Made by a program: the position numbers and the translations under genes. The notes below the pieces were generated by a model. The model saw nothing but the letters and a program-made list of their open reading frames with translations, had not been told where the DNA came from and searched no databases. Of a DNA stretch of 64,000 nucleotides, positions 1 to 12,750 are shown piece after piece. The stretch is from Liolophura sinensis. Lineage: Eukaryota > Mollusca > Polyplacophora > Chitonida > Chitonidae. Numbering within the stretch: position 1 is the stretch's first letter; each line of letters opens with the position of its first letter. The DNA is taken from contig NC_088298.1 in the NCBI RefSeq assembly GCF_032854445.1, forward strand, positions 19,675,976 to 19,739,975, in the 5' to 3' direction.

Positions 1-3000
1 GGCCCATGCGCGCGATAAAATAAGTAACTGCTGTCTGACATGTATTTCTGAATCGCCTTTGGCTATGGCTGAAAACCTTTGATGTGGATAGAGTCATATC
101 ACGTGATCTATCTGCGTATCTTGTGTATATAGAAATTTATACGATTTTTTTTAATTAAAACTGAAACGAACCTGGCAAGTGTTACGATGATATTGTAATA
201 TCATTCACTTACTTATTTCTTTGACTGATGGTTAACACAGTGCTGAAAATTTGTCAGGTTTATGGGTACTGTCCATCGACAGTTATACACATTAAAGCAT
301 GATGAAGGTATCATTTACGTCACATTTACACTTTTTGCCAGTAATAAATCATTTCAAGGTTAAATCAGCAAATGCATTCACAGATCTATATGTATGTACA
401 TTTTGAATGATGAAATGTAGCAGTCTTTCTGTATTAAGTGACAAAAGCCTTATGTGATATCCCCTGTCCCATTGTGGTCCGAAAAGACCACCACAGTATA
501 AAATATTTAAGTGCATTTTATTAGGTAAGAATAAAAATAAGAATAAACCCAACTATTTTCGTGGACAAATTTCAATGGTTTTTCATGTGATATGCACTTC
601 ATTTTACTGTGATCTTTGCCTTTAACAATAATCTGTCCAAGTTTAAAAGCACGAAAATATCTGGTGAGAGACTTTGATTTAAATTTTACAGATGACATAG
701 ATACAGCAATTAGTGAGTAAAGGGTATATTGAACATTGTCAATATACAAACATCAGTACTGTGTTAACGCATGCAGGGATCTACCTGGCACCGAAACATA
801 TCACACACAGTCGTGACCCGGTTATTATACCGGCAATATCGGGGTAAGACCATTGGTCAATTGACTCAGTATCAGGGAACCAATCAATAAATCGTATGAC
901 TTCTCGAAAGATCACGCGAGACTGGGCTTGTCTTGGTGAGTTACAGAAGCTATTAACAAAATCAGCCGTCATGTCCGTTAATCTCGCTGACCTGTAGTGG
1001 TAAAGCTAGAAATCAGCTGACACTGTTCGCTTGGTGTGGTAGTATTCATGAAATAAATGAACATGGTATAACACACAAGCGTCGAAAAAGACATTCGTAT
1101 ACCAATAGTCTAAACCAATTACCAAAGCAACGTTCAGCAAAAACCACCGAATCTAGGCGGTATCGAAACAGACATTCTCCTGACAGTCGCCAAAAAAATG
1201 GACGTTCCAGGTCAATAATCGCAAGTACAATTCCCCAAAATTTCTAAAGAACTAAGGAAGTGTACAAAGTACAAATTAATACGGATTCATACAAAGATGA
1301 ACAGTCAGATGTCTTCAATGATGTTGGAAAGACAAGGAATGTTCCAGGTGAATGAATAAAATCAGTATTCGAAGTTGTCAATAGTCACAATATGTATCTC
1401 AGTTGCGATTTGAAATAAGGACGTGTATGGAGTAAAAAAACATGGACGGATTCAAACTGTATCTTATACCGCTTAACCTGGGGCTAGCGGCCGTAAAGGT
1501 AGCCATGCTAATTACATCAGCATTATGCCTTTATGAACAGTTGCAATGAAAGCGCGACTGAGATACTTGTTTAGCTGTTATTTGACATGGAACTCATTCA
1601 CGGACTACGAATTTGAACTTTGATATGGAATTCATGCCTGGAATATTTATTGTCTGCCCGGCATCGTTGAAAACTGATGACCGCTTCTCTCTTGTGTGTT
1701 ACCGGCTTTATTCCTTATTTGCAAAATTTCTTACATACCTTTGTCTTCGGGAGTTAGTGTTAAACGTTGTTGTGGAAATGGATCTTGCGATTATCGACTC
1801 GGAACGCCCTTTACGGACTACGAATGGTATAGGAATGTCGGGCTTGACGCTTATATTCATATAACTTAGAGAAGTAGTCAAACGTCGCCAAAGATACTGG
1901 AAGAAGCAATGAGTGTTCCAGGTGTATAACTCTACGTTCTGCATTACTAACTCTGCTTATATTTAGATCATCACTGCTTTGTGAAAGCTCAGACTTAAAT
2001 TTAAAACTTAATGAAGCTCCCACAAACTCTCACATTTCATAGATGACTAATTTATCCCATGTGATAAGGAAAACGAACGCTTTACCAGAATTTTCCAGAA
2101 TCTTGATTAACATGGACGTTCTTGAGTTTTAAGGCTGAAAAAAATAAGAGGTGTTCCAAAAACCTAGCGGAAATGTAGCCGACTTCTGTTTCACAATAAC
2201 GACAGCTACTGATGGTGTGTTTTAAGAAGGGAGAGTTAGTGACAGTAACTTCCGACGTAAGCCGTACGTGTTGTTGTTGCCAGCTCGCTAAGCCAAGGAG
2301 ATAACTTATAAGGGAGGCGGGAAATGGTGCGCGCGCGAGAGTTGTTTGCAAGCTGTCGCTATCACTTAATGTGTGTTACCTGAAAATGGCTATTAAAGGA
2401 AGGGCTTAGGAAGGCGATTTCCCTGCCATGACAGGAACATGTGCCGCGAAGAGCGACGAGTTCGTAAGCGGCTTAAATTTGAGAGCGCAGTCCTGAACGA
2501 AGGCTTGCCAAGAGATTAACACTGTTGCAAGAAAGGCTCGTCTTAGAGAGAGAGGTTGAGCGAGAGAGACAGAAAAAATGCTTTCATGTCAAGTGTCTTG
2601 TCGCTGGGTTATGACTCAGGATTAACCCCCAGACGGCGCTGCTATGCGTGACATTGCTGTGACCTCACCTCCAACTTGCCGGTAAAATACGTCTTGTGTG
2701 ATACGAGTATGACGCCATGTGACGTCATGGGTATTCACAGAGCTCTTTCGCAGATAGGTAACTGTCTATATTTATATTGACATTACGTCACCTTAATGGA
2801 TAATCTGTAAAGAAAAAAATATCGTTTCTACCGCATAAATGGATATACGAGAATCTTAACGTAAGCTTCGTGGACTTTTGATATTTTTACTGAGGCTTTT
2901 CAGAAAAGTATGGAAAATCTCAACCCATTTGCCTCAAGTCTTTAATTCAGGATAAAGTGAGTGGGTGGATTTGGGTAGGATTTTCTTTTCGCCGAATTGC

Positions 3001-3334
3001 GTCGATACGTCATGGCAACCGATTGCAACCGCTTCCAGGCAGCCATTTGAAACTAATAGCCGTTTTTGCAACATAAATACGGCCTCCTTTTTTTCTAATT
3101 CTGTCGATATATTGAAAACAAATATGGCCATTGGTTTCACGTAATATTTCGATTTTATTTTGGCCAAAAAAAATGCTCATTGTTTTATTCAAACGTTCGT
3201 TTTAATTTAAACTTGAGCGTCAGCTTCAATCCTGTCAGGTTATGTATCAAGATATTAAAACAATTTTTTTTAATATTTATTGCCTGATGCCAAGAGCATT
3301 TTCCACAGATAAAAAATAAACATAAAATTTCTTA
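1..3334. other. No gene seen
   Basis: Unique-looking AT-rich sequence. Only short chance frames are present. 1660-1850 resembles the 10.2-10.56 kb repeat (ACTGATGACC/ACTGTTGACT; GGAAAT(G/T)GA(T/C)CTTGCGATTA), so an old dispersed element is present. Around 2280-2560 base composition is richer in G+C without clear promoter motifs. Confidence 0.5.
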
Positions 3335-3475
3335 TCGGTGTAGGAAAGCGGAGCACGGGGTAAACCACCAGCCTTTGGCAAGTCAGTGACTAACTTGTCC
3401 ACGTGTGCAGGTCTTCAACGAATATTAGACCGCACTAAGGACAACACCGGAGTCGTCGCCTGCTTATTGCAGCAA
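3335..3475. repeat. Dispersed repeat E, copy 1
   Basis: Shares ACCAGCCTTTGGCAAGTCAG and a following TGACTAACTTGTCCACGTG block with 46260-46320 and, more weakly, with 38630-38680. Possibly another SINE body. Confidence 0.5.
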
Positions 3476-3562
3476 GTCCCCACAAACAGTGAGAACAATA
3501 CATACAAATTCCTGTCACTTAACGGCTTTGAGCCCTCGCGTCGAGTTTCGTGTCGCGATAGA

Positions 3563-3724
3563 ATTTATTTATTTATTTGATAGGTGTTTTACGCCGTATT
3601 CATGAATATTTCACTTATACGACGGCGGTTCGCAGTATGGTGGGAAGAAACCCGGCAGACCTTCCCACGTACGGCCGGAGAGTTGGGAAGTGCCTGGGTC
3701 ATCGCTCCGCGCTGACGTGCTAGT
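3563..3724 (-). mobile_element. S1 SINE with internal deletion
   Basis: The tail and ACGGCGTAAAACACC block at the left are intact. The body jumps from the CCGGGTTTC block to the GGAAGGTC block, and part of the head remains at the right. Confidence 0.75.
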
Positions 3725-6074
3725 CAAAGTTTTTGTGAATTTGACGTTTACAATCCAGTCGTGTCTGGAAGATTGAACAGCCCCTCACGACACCGTCGAC
3801 TACTTATCCGTTTCATCTAACCATGTTCGATTGAGCTTCTGTAATCAAGTAAATCGTGAAATTATTAATTTGTTTCCAGTATAACATCTATTTTTCAAAG
3901 TGAAGGCTAAACCTTGAGACTTTCTGGCCTGAAATAGTGCCACATGAAAAACAGACTGTTTCACTTTTGTATCTATCCATGCATCTTCATTATATAGGTA
4001 TATGAGTTAATATGTTTTTGTTTTGTTTTTTTTTTATTTGCTTGTGCTTTTTTATCTGTGTTCTTAAAAGTCATGTATTCTGTTGAAAAGCCCTGTATAC
4101 CAGCGTCCATCGAGGGCATAGTCTTTAATCCAAAACTCTGGATATATGAAAGGTTTGTGTACAAGCTTAATATCTCAACTCGAAGTTGTGGAATTCAAAC
4201 GAAGTATCGACGCCTTGATTCCTTGACCTCGAATTTCCTAACATCCGGTTGTAGATGCTTCCTTGTGTAGAATCTTCAGGAGTGCAAAAACGCCACTGTT
4301 TCGGCTGTTTTTGTTCAAGATCGTCTGGAGATGTGTCTGAAGCAAGAGGTTAAATCTATGTAAATCACGCTGATTTCAAGAGCAGATATAATCGTCGGTC
4401 CAATTTTAGCCAATCGGGACCGTCGTAGATCGTATTAGGAAATCCCTCCTCAAGCGGTGATCAGGGAAAATCGAATTTCTCGGGAGACGTGTGGTCGAGC
4501 AAAAAGTCCGCGCCGCATCTGATGCAGAAATTTACCTTGTTCCCAGTGACCCGGTTCAATCATCACACAATACACTTGAACGACAGGTTTCGTGTCAAGC
4601 GGATGTAACAGAAGTTACCCTATGGTAATCCTTGATTTCTAGTTTTGTTGTTGTTGCTTGGAATTTACCTTTCGTATACGTTTCCACATGATTCATTTCG
4701 TGAGTCATGTGGCAGTTGTTGAGAGTTTCATGGTGTGATTCAAGATTAAATGTATTTAGGCATTCTTTTATAAAGTTTTTCTAGTGATAGAAGATGTTGG
4801 TAAAATTCTTCGCTTGATATTGCGACCGAAGATGGAAATGATCCCACGCCGATAACGCAAACCGAGGGTTTTCCCCCTTGAATCGTGTCACATTCGTATC
4901 CTGTATATCCAGTCTTGGTTTCTTCTGAGACCTGATAAAGCAATGTGACTTTGGAAGAGCCTTTTCTTCCGTTAATTCGGAATGTAAAACTTACTATTTC
5001 TTTTGCGCGAAAATCCGAACCGTGTGTCAAGGGATGTCAGTATTACGAAAAATACGCAAAATGCACCTCTTATGCATACCGTCAGGCGAAAATCTGAAAC
5101 ATAACATAAAATAGTGAAAAAGGTTTTGTCAAATTTCGAATTAGTTCTGTTTGCGAACTGGAGAACACTGTGCATATCCTTCAATATTGTCCCTGCACCA
5201 TATGAAGATATAAAGTGCAATCGAGTTAAGTGCAAGGTTAGTTTTTCACGCATTATCACGCGAGATCTGTAATATTGGAACATACACTGTTCACGGGAAC
5301 ATCTGATAGCTGCAACCTTAGTCAGCCAATCCATTGTTAAGCTCATGAGATGACGCAAAATAAGCTCTACTTAATGTTTCCATGCCAAACAAAGACTATA
5401 AAAATTTTAAAGTATTAAACTATTAAAATATTGCAGGATTGGAGCTAGGATAAACCCATGGCAGAAAAGGATAACACCCGTTTCTCAAGGAGTCCACCCT
5501 TTGATATAGGGCCTACTCAATCATAATAATATGGTATTTAGATACCGCTACCATGAAACAGGTCCAGGTCAAGGTTACAGGCTGAACTGGCTGATCCAAA
5601 ATACTCACTTCTACATCAGGGGAAATCAACATGGACCAGGACACGAAAGTAATCCGAGAATAAAAATGACGGTCCTAAGTTTTGTAAATATCCGGTATGT
5701 CAGTCAGACATATACGATGAAGTCAGAAATTTATACTGACTGCCAAGTGAGAAAATGAAAAACCAAAAAAAAAAAAAAAAAACCCTCAGTTTCACGGAGT
5801 TGTGCCTTCGTAAAATAACCCTGTTTCTGCAGATTGTGCACAGGGTGGATAATAGAACAGCCGTAGTAATGTCTTCAACTTTGGTTGACTTAGGGTCAAA
5901 TCTTGCGTGTCGCTTCCCCTCTGAGCAGAGGGGTCATTATCTTACTACCAAAATAGAGTCGTCTTCAAACACGTGAAGAAAATCAAACGAAAATACTTCT
6001 CACAGGGGCAAAATAAACAAAGAAGAATTCAACTCGACGAGCAGCGTTACATCAGAGCTAACAAGAGACTATAC
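3725..6074. other. No firm gene
   Basis: Apart from the doubtful minus frame at 4746-5030, nothing is recognised. A poly(A) run lies at 5765-5782. Confidence 0.45.
4746..5030 (-). CDS. Hypothetical open frame, minus strand
   Basis: 94 codons with mixed composition (VSFTFRINGRKGSSKVTLLY, then GYECDTIQGGKPSVCVIG) and TAA at its end. It reads more like protein than most open frames nearby. No start context, splice partner or family was recognised. Confidence 0.18.
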   Translation of the reverse strand: MTHGSDFRAKEIVSFTFRINGRKGSSKVTLLYQVSEETKTGYTGYECDTIQGGKPSVCVIGVGSFPSSVAISSEEFYQHLLSLEKLYKRMPKYI

Positions 6075-6335
6075 TACACTCCAAAAATTAATCTGTTAAT
6101 TTTAACAAAGTCTGTTGTCTGTGTGGTGTTAGAATGTATTCTGTTATTAGTACATAATATCGTGTTATATATTCCAGATAACATCCTGTCAGTCCAGTAG
6201 AATCTTTATGTTGAATTAATAGAACATATGTGTTATTTTTAACAGAATAATATGTTACAATAGTAGAATACATTCTAGCATCACTCAGACAACAGACTTT
6301 CTGTTAAATTTAACAGATTGATTCTTTGAGTGTAT
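6075..6335. mobile_element. M1 MITE, copy 1
   Basis: Ends TACACTCCAAAAATTAATC and ...GATTCTTTGAGTGTA. The left arm (CTGTTAATTTTAACA, TCTGTTGTCTGTGTG, AGAATGTATTCTGTTATT) returns as its reverse complement in the right arm, giving inverted repeats of about 80 bp around a short AT-rich centre. No open frame, so it is non-autonomous. Confidence 0.85.
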
Positions 6336-7509
6336 ATTGTCTGATATCACGCTCTTAAAAACATCCGCGCGCAGTTTATGTATTGCCTAAAATACCTAGA
6401 ATATTGTAACATCTGAGTTATTAGTGAATGTTTCTATATATCAGTTGTACGTCGTCATATCGTCTTACATCTTTTCTTCTCCCTGTCACGTAACGCCTCA
6501 AAAGTGCCGCGGCTGGCGTAATTATTTCCGGTACGATACAGCTGTGAAAGGGTTACATTTCCGGTTATGGTCGCGGAGGGATTCAGCTTGCATAAGACCC
6601 GGATGACTTCCGGGTTGGTTTATCCTGCACTGAAAGCCCTTAAGGATCATTGCTATGTAAATCAACCTGCTCGATTGGGAATTTTCTCTGGCGGTTTTAA
6701 AAGTAGAGCCTCGGATTTTTTCCTTTGTTCTAGTCCGTTCATATTTAAAAGCAAAAAAAGAGGAAATGGGATATGTTTTTTGCAAGAACTTGATACCTGT
6801 TTCTACTCCGCATTAGAGGTGCTAGGGATTACATTTAGTAACATCATTCTATGCCGTAGACACCAGTTGTGTTGCACGACTTGTTTTTTCTTTTCTTCAT
6901 TGCAAATCCTTTTGAAACTGAGTCGGTGTATGTCCAAGACATTTGTATCCTGTAAACAAAACACCTATTTAAAGACAAACAAAATTGTTTTTCAACAAAA
7001 ACAAAAAGAATTAAGCCGAAATTATCACCGAAAAATATTTACAAAATACAGTAGAATTCAACATTGGGTTGACGGACAATTTGCTCCGAGAATGGCGTAA
7101 CCAAAATGAGTGGCAAGGCTCTTATTTGCTTTCAAATCTGTTGATAAGCCTTATCAAACAGTTGTATCAAGAATTTTCAAAAATTGTTAGAAAACCTGTG
7201 GAAAATTTCGTGCGGAAATGTTTGAGATTTAGTCTCTGACTTTATGTTCCATTTTATTCAGTATGATAACTCAGAATGTGGTACATTGGTTTGTTTCATG
7301 TTTGTTTCACAAAAATAGTTTAGATTCGTAGCAAATTTCCTCAGTCTGTTTGAAAATGTAGACTTTTTGCATGCCTAGATCGTAAAACTATTCTGCTATT
7401 TCTTACATAAGTAAATAATTTTAATCAGATTTTAACTTATGTGTTCCCATGCTTTATCTAGCACTCATTTAAGCATCTTTCTTTTCACGACGAAGGCAGT
7501 TAGGTTTAT
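6336..7509. other. No gene seen
   Basis: Contains a 177-codon plus frame (6567-7100), Cys/Phe/Lys-rich and without domain, signal peptide or splice context; regarded as chance. Confidence 0.5.
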
Positions 7510-8033
7510 GGGTGGAGAGGTGTCAGTTAGTTGGCGAGGAGTAGGGATGTGTTAGTTACCTGGCGAGGTGTGGGGGTCTGTTAGTTACCTGCTGAGGTGT
7601 GGACATTTGTCAATTACGTGGTGAGGTGTGGGGGTTTGTCGGTTACCTGGTGAGGTGTGGAGACTTGTCAGTTACTTGGTGAGGTGTGGAAGTTTGTCAT
7701 TTACCGGGTGAGGTGTGGCGGGTTGTCATTTACCTGGTGAGGTGAGGAGATTTGTCAGTTACTTGGTGAGGCGTGGGGGGTTGTCGGTTACCTGGTGAGA
7801 TGTTGAGATATGTCAGTTACCTGGTGAGGTATAGAGGTTTGTCAGTTACCTGTTGAGGTGTGGGGGTTTGTCGGTCAACTGATGAGGGGTGGAAGTTTAT
7901 CAGTTACCTGATGAGGTGTAGGGGTTTGTCAGTCACCTGGTCTGGTGTGGAGGTTTGTCAGTTACCTGGTGAGACGTGGAGATTTGTCGGTTACCTGGTG
8001 AGGTGTTCAGATGTGTCAGTTACCTAGCTATTT
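7510..8033. repeat. 29-bp minisatellite
   Basis: About 18 units of GTTACCTGGTGAGGTGTGG plus GGGTTTGTCA, with substitutions but constant 29-bp spacing. Confidence 0.9.
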
Positions 8034-9461
8034 GTAAACTTCACCGCTCTCAAGTGCTGCACATTATAGATTTTAGGAATTGTATTACAGATTTTGAACT
8101 GTATCACGTGATATTTTATGAAAGGTACTTAATTAGGCTGTTCTTAAATAATAGCAAAACATCGATTGGATTTGCGTCAGTTGCAAACTCTGATCCAGGC
8201 ACCTCGCTATAACCAGCCACGTCTGGATTTTGCCATCTTTTGTTAATTCTAGACCATCACCTTATAAACAATCGCCTGTGAACACAGACGGCAAGAGTGC
8301 AGACGACAAAAGCCGAGACGCGCAGGCGCAAATCCGGGGGTATTCTCGAAATGTTTAACCGTCTGGAGTGTCGGGTATAGCGGATTTCAATATAACCGCT
8401 CCTACGATGAAATCTCGCGTATTGACATTATTTTCGTGCGGAGGTGATCTCTGACCACTCGTCTCTTTGGCCAAGGGCCGCGCTAGTTAATGACGAGTCC
8501 TTGTTGCTAATTCCGGGCCAATTATTCTTATTTTACGAGCCATTCAATCCCTACCGCTCCCATGGGCCTAGCCCAAACTGTGTACCCAGTCAAAGCAAAC
8601 CCGTTTACAGAACAGTTTTATTGTTCCGACCGCCGCAATATTCCGCGATTATAAAAATCCTTTGCGTTCAGTCATGGCTGATTATAACGTTGGCGGTTAT
8701 TCGGTTTTAATGTGTCACTGCGCAAATTTGGAAGGTTTATAAATGGCAAATTGTTGTAGCTGAAGCTTTAATTTGTTCTTGAAAAGGTTCTTTAACACTG
8801 TAAGCGATTGCAACTGGACGGGCAAATAGAATTCTCCAATGTTCTTGGTAGTAGTCTACCGCGCACTGTTTACAAGGCGCGTCGTCGATTGCTATAAGCA
8901 AACACAATGTGATACATGCATCGATACTTACTTGCAACATTTTGACACCCTCTAGCATTTACTTCCTGTTGCAGAACATAATTAAAACCTCTCAGCGGCA
9001 TCGCATTACTTAAATTACTTGACCAAAAAATTCCCAAGAAACAAAAGCTGACAGAATGGGATTTTTCCATGTTATTAATTTAGAACTTGCGATACTGACA
9101 CAAATCCTCTTTCAGAAATTTCCAAGAAAATTAAAATTTAAAATTAGTCACAGATTACAGTAAAGAGTTAAAGTCTGCGGATTTTGACGATGTCAGTTAC
9201 CCGTTGTAAATATCAGACACTTAGATACGATTATACTGAATTCGGCTCTTTAGTAAAAATAATTCTCACCGTTGGATTTAGAAAATAAGCTTCAATTCTT
9301 ACAATGAGCATTTTTATCTTGGAGGCAGTGTGTCTGTGGTTTGGCGACAGAATGGCGTCGTTAGGTATCAAGACAACAACCGGTGATTTTAGGACTATAC
9401 TGCATTCGACTTTGTTGTTATTATGTGGAGTACTTATGAATGTTAAATCCAATATGATGTA

Positions 9462-9466
<5 letters not shown>
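8034..9466. other. No gene seen
   Basis: No recognisable repeats or exons; short frames only. Confidence 0.45.

Positions 9467-9531
<65 letters not shown>
9467..9531. repeat. (AT)n microsatellite
   Basis: About 32 uninterrupted AT dinucleotides. Confidence 0.98.
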
Positions 9532-9534
<3 letters not shown>

Positions 9535-9595
9535 CGAAATGTTATATTTTGATCTTAGATATTTGCTGATTGCCTAGTAATCCCCATTTTAGCCC

Positions 9596-9715
9596 ATGGC
9601 GCCTTGCGGCTAAAGATCACGGTGACCAAAAGCGACCAGTGTGATCGCGATTTCGAATCCAGATTCCCCAGGACCATTTTTGCCTGCCCTCACTAGAATG
9701 AAGGGCTGTGATAAC
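9596..9715 (+). repeat. tRNA-like SINE head, unclassified
   Basis: GGCTAAAGATCACGGTGACC followed by GCGATTTCGAATCCAGATTC reads as box A/box B spacing of a tRNA-derived element. No tail of S1 or S2 type follows. Confidence 0.35.
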
Positions 9716-10222
9716 TCGTGTCAAATTTGAACTGACCATTGTTGTCCTCCATTGCATGCGAATTTTTTTTACCAGTTTGCAAAAAAGCGCCATTGCAAAG
9801 GTGGGGGTAGAGAGGCAGTATAGTACACAGCTTGGACCCGCACTGTACTGTCGATGGAAAAGGTTCCTTATTGTCAGGTGCATAGAGAGGTGGGGGGATT
9901 TTTATTTCAATTTCCCCCATCTGTCAACTTATTTTTCACTTTACATGCTATCAATTTGCCTTGAAAGTTCAGGGTTGTTGCATCGTACTTGTTGGCTAAT
10001 TCATTCTCAAGAAAATCTGTTTTGCTGGTTTCAGAGATTAGCATCTAATTCAAAACTCAGCTACAATTATAATATTTTGCACCACGACGCTTAGAATTTG
10101 TGCGCTGATTCTTCACTGTAAAGCTATGTACCAAACACAATTTGAGTTCTTTCCTGTTCTGGGTTTGGATGTTAAAGCACTTGCAATTTATGACTTACGC
10201 CTTAAGTTTCTTGGGAAGTACG

Positions 10223-10470
10223 AGCCCTTATTTAATCAATTCGCCTAGAACATTCCTTGCATCTTTCCATTATCACTGAAAACTGTTGACTTCTTCTTAC
10301 ATGCTTGAATCCATTCTAATTTCTTCCTTTGTATACTTCCTTATATACAAGCCCTTATTTAATCAATTCGCCTAGAACATTCCTTGCATCTTTCCATTAT
10401 CACTAAAAACTGTTGACTTCTTCTTACATGCTTGAATCCATTCTAATTTCTTCCTTTATATACTTCCTCG
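10223..10470. repeat. 127-bp tandem duplication
   Basis: AGCCCTTATTTAATCAATTC starts at 10223 and again at 10350, and the two copies are almost identical to the end of the second (TATACTTCCT). Parts resemble 1660-1850 and 26875-26930. Confidence 0.9.
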
Positions 10471-11374
10471 TTGATGATTTGTGTTGAACCTTGTTTTGGA
10501 AATTGACCTTGCGATTACTAACCCCGGCATGTCGATTTTGGTTGATGACTGGTATACGTATGTCTGTTTTGACGCGTAAATTATGAAAAAAAATCTTGTC
10601 TGGCATGTCCAGTCGAATAATGACCAAAATATGAAATTATTTGCAATGTCATGTGGTGACGGTAATGTGTCTTAACTATGACGGGAGCATAATGTCAATC
10701 AAAAAGAAAACAGGGCTGAAAACAGAGAAAAAGACATAGAGATAAATAAATTATCGATGACTTGTCTCCAAGACGGTTAACATTTTGGCCAGGTGCCAAG
10801 ACTGGCGATACAGGTCAGCCGTCCAACTCTTCATCTGCTAATGAATGCATGAAGTTTACTGTATCGAGTTAAACGAACCGTTAGTGCTAAGGCTACCGAA
10901 AAAAAATACCCGACTCTTTAGGAGTTTTTTCTTTGGCCGGTTGAATTTATTTCCCATGGTCTTCTGAGTTTTGTGCGGGCATGTCTAGTGGAAGTTTCTT
11001 GCATCCAGAAGGGATTGTTCAAACAAATGTCCGCGGGTGCGACCCTCTTCGCTCGCCCGGGAATCGGACAGCTTGGGTCGCCCCTCTAACGTCGCTCCAC
11101 AGCCATAGACGCTGTAAATGTATTCCAATCACGATTCCCAAGCGCTGGTATTGATTTAGAAGGCTATTTGATTGATTTGGCCCGTATTATTGGCAACAGT
11201 TGAGGTAAGGGGAAGTTTTGCTGGCAGAAAAATCCTATGGTTTCTTCCCTGTGTAATATTCGACTGACATCCGGGCTTAGCCACAATCGGCACGTTAAAC
11301 TGTCAAATGATGTTAGCATGTGTACGGTTCGAGCTCTGGTCCACCAATCGGAGAATACGTGGGATTCGGATTGT

Positions 11375-11985
11375 TAAAGCAATGTTGAGCAAGTAACCAT
11401 AGAAAAGTTACATGAGAATAGAAAACGTTGGTCCCTGTTTCTCAAAGCCATGATGTGGAAGATGCAACTATAGAAGAGTTACATGATAAAGAACACATGG
11501 GGCCCGGTTTGTTAAATCAATGTTTTTAACTCATAACTATAAAGGACATGCTTGGGGCCCATTTTCTCAAAGCAAAGTTGAATATGTAACCACATAAGAT
11601 TTACATGGCAACAGAAAACGTTGGGCTCTTTTTCTCAAAGCCATGTTGAATTTGTAACTATAGAAGAGTTACATGACAATAGAAAACATGAGACCAACTG
11701 CGATAAGGCACTGTTGAACATGTAACTACAGACGAGTTATATGGCTATAGAAAACATTAGGTCCAGTTTCTCAAAGCAATGTTGAACATGTAACTAGAGA
11801 AGAGTTACTTTATATAGCACACATGGGGCCCAGTGTAGCAAAGCAATGTTGAACATGTAACTATACATGTACATGGCTACAGAACACTTGTAGGTCTAAT
11901 TTCTCCAAGTAATGTTGAACTCGTGACCATAGAAGGGTTACGTGGCTTAAGAAGACAGTGGCATGATTTCCCAATGCAAAGTTGA
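11375..11985. repeat. Degenerate satellite, unit about 60-68 bp
   Basis: About nine units built from TCTCAAAGCAATGTTGAAC, ATGTAACTATAGAAGAG and TTACATGGCTATAGAAAAC. Unit length varies. Confidence 0.8.
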
Positions 11986-12027
11986 AGACATAAACTTCAA
12001 AATAAAGTTTCATAGACAGCATAAACC

Positions 12028-12365
12028 TGTGACTATAGATGACATTGCCTTTCGTTTCACAAAGGCTGAACACGTAGTGTGCGAATAAAATGTAGATATC
12101 ATCGGATCCAATGACTATATAGAAGACATGGTGTTTGGTGTCACAAAGCAATGCTGAACACGTAGAGTGCGAATAAAGTGTTGTAGAAATCATCGGATCC
12201 AATGACTATATAGAAGACATTGCCTTTGGTTTCATAAAGCAATGCTGGACACGTAGAGTGCGAATAAAATGTCGTGAAAATCATCGGATTCAATGACTAT
12301 ATAGAAGACATGATGTTTGGTGTTACAAAGCAATGCTGGACACGTAAAATGTGAATAAAGTTTCA
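12028..12365. repeat. 91-bp tandem repeat upstream of the CCK exon
   Basis: ATGACTATATAGAAGACAT begins at 12111, 12202 and 12293, with a diverged first unit at about 12030. Each unit carries CACGTAGAGTGCGAATAAA. Confidence 0.88.
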
Positions 12366-12429
12366 TAATTATTCAAAAACCAGCTTTCCGGGAACACAAA
12401 CTATATATGCTACTCAATAACCTACTACC

Positions 12430-12640
12430 CAGAAGCATTTCACCAATGCGAACGCTGTGAGTTCAAATCCAGCTCATGCTGGTTTCTTCTCCAGTCGTAC
12501 ATGGGAAGGTCTGTGGATGGTCCTGGGTTTTCCTTGGGCTCTACGCGGTTTCCTCACTCCATAATGCGAGCTGTCGTCTTATAATTAAAAACATTCTTGA
12601 AACACCAAACAAAACCAATCAAATAAATAAATAAATAACT
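12430..12640 (+). mobile_element. S1 SINE, just upstream of the CCK coding exon
   Basis: Partial head (GCTGTGAGTTCAAATCCAGC, box B), body, and a degenerate tail ending in AAATAA repeats. It lies about 100 bp before the splice acceptor of the CCK coding exon, so it sits in an intron. Confidence 0.8.
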
Positions 12641-12743
12641 TATTTAATAAATAACTGAAGAAAGGTAATGATAATAACTGATCATAATAAAATGATAATC
12701 TAATAATCAGCCAGTTAATTAATGGTTTTCGTTTCTGTTTCAG

Positions 12744-12750
12744 GTAGACC
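12744..12750 (+). other. 5' UTR fragment after a splice acceptor (CCK exon)
   Basis: A pyrimidine-rich tract ending in CAG at 12741-12743 is followed by seven bases and then the ATG. This marks the start of the coding exon. The upstream 5' UTR exon was not located. Confidence 0.7.

Noticed and set aside
6567-7100. 177-codon plus-strand open frame
   Set aside because: Composition is noise-like (Phe, Cys, Lys, Ser), with no domain, no splice or start logic, and AT-rich runs within it.
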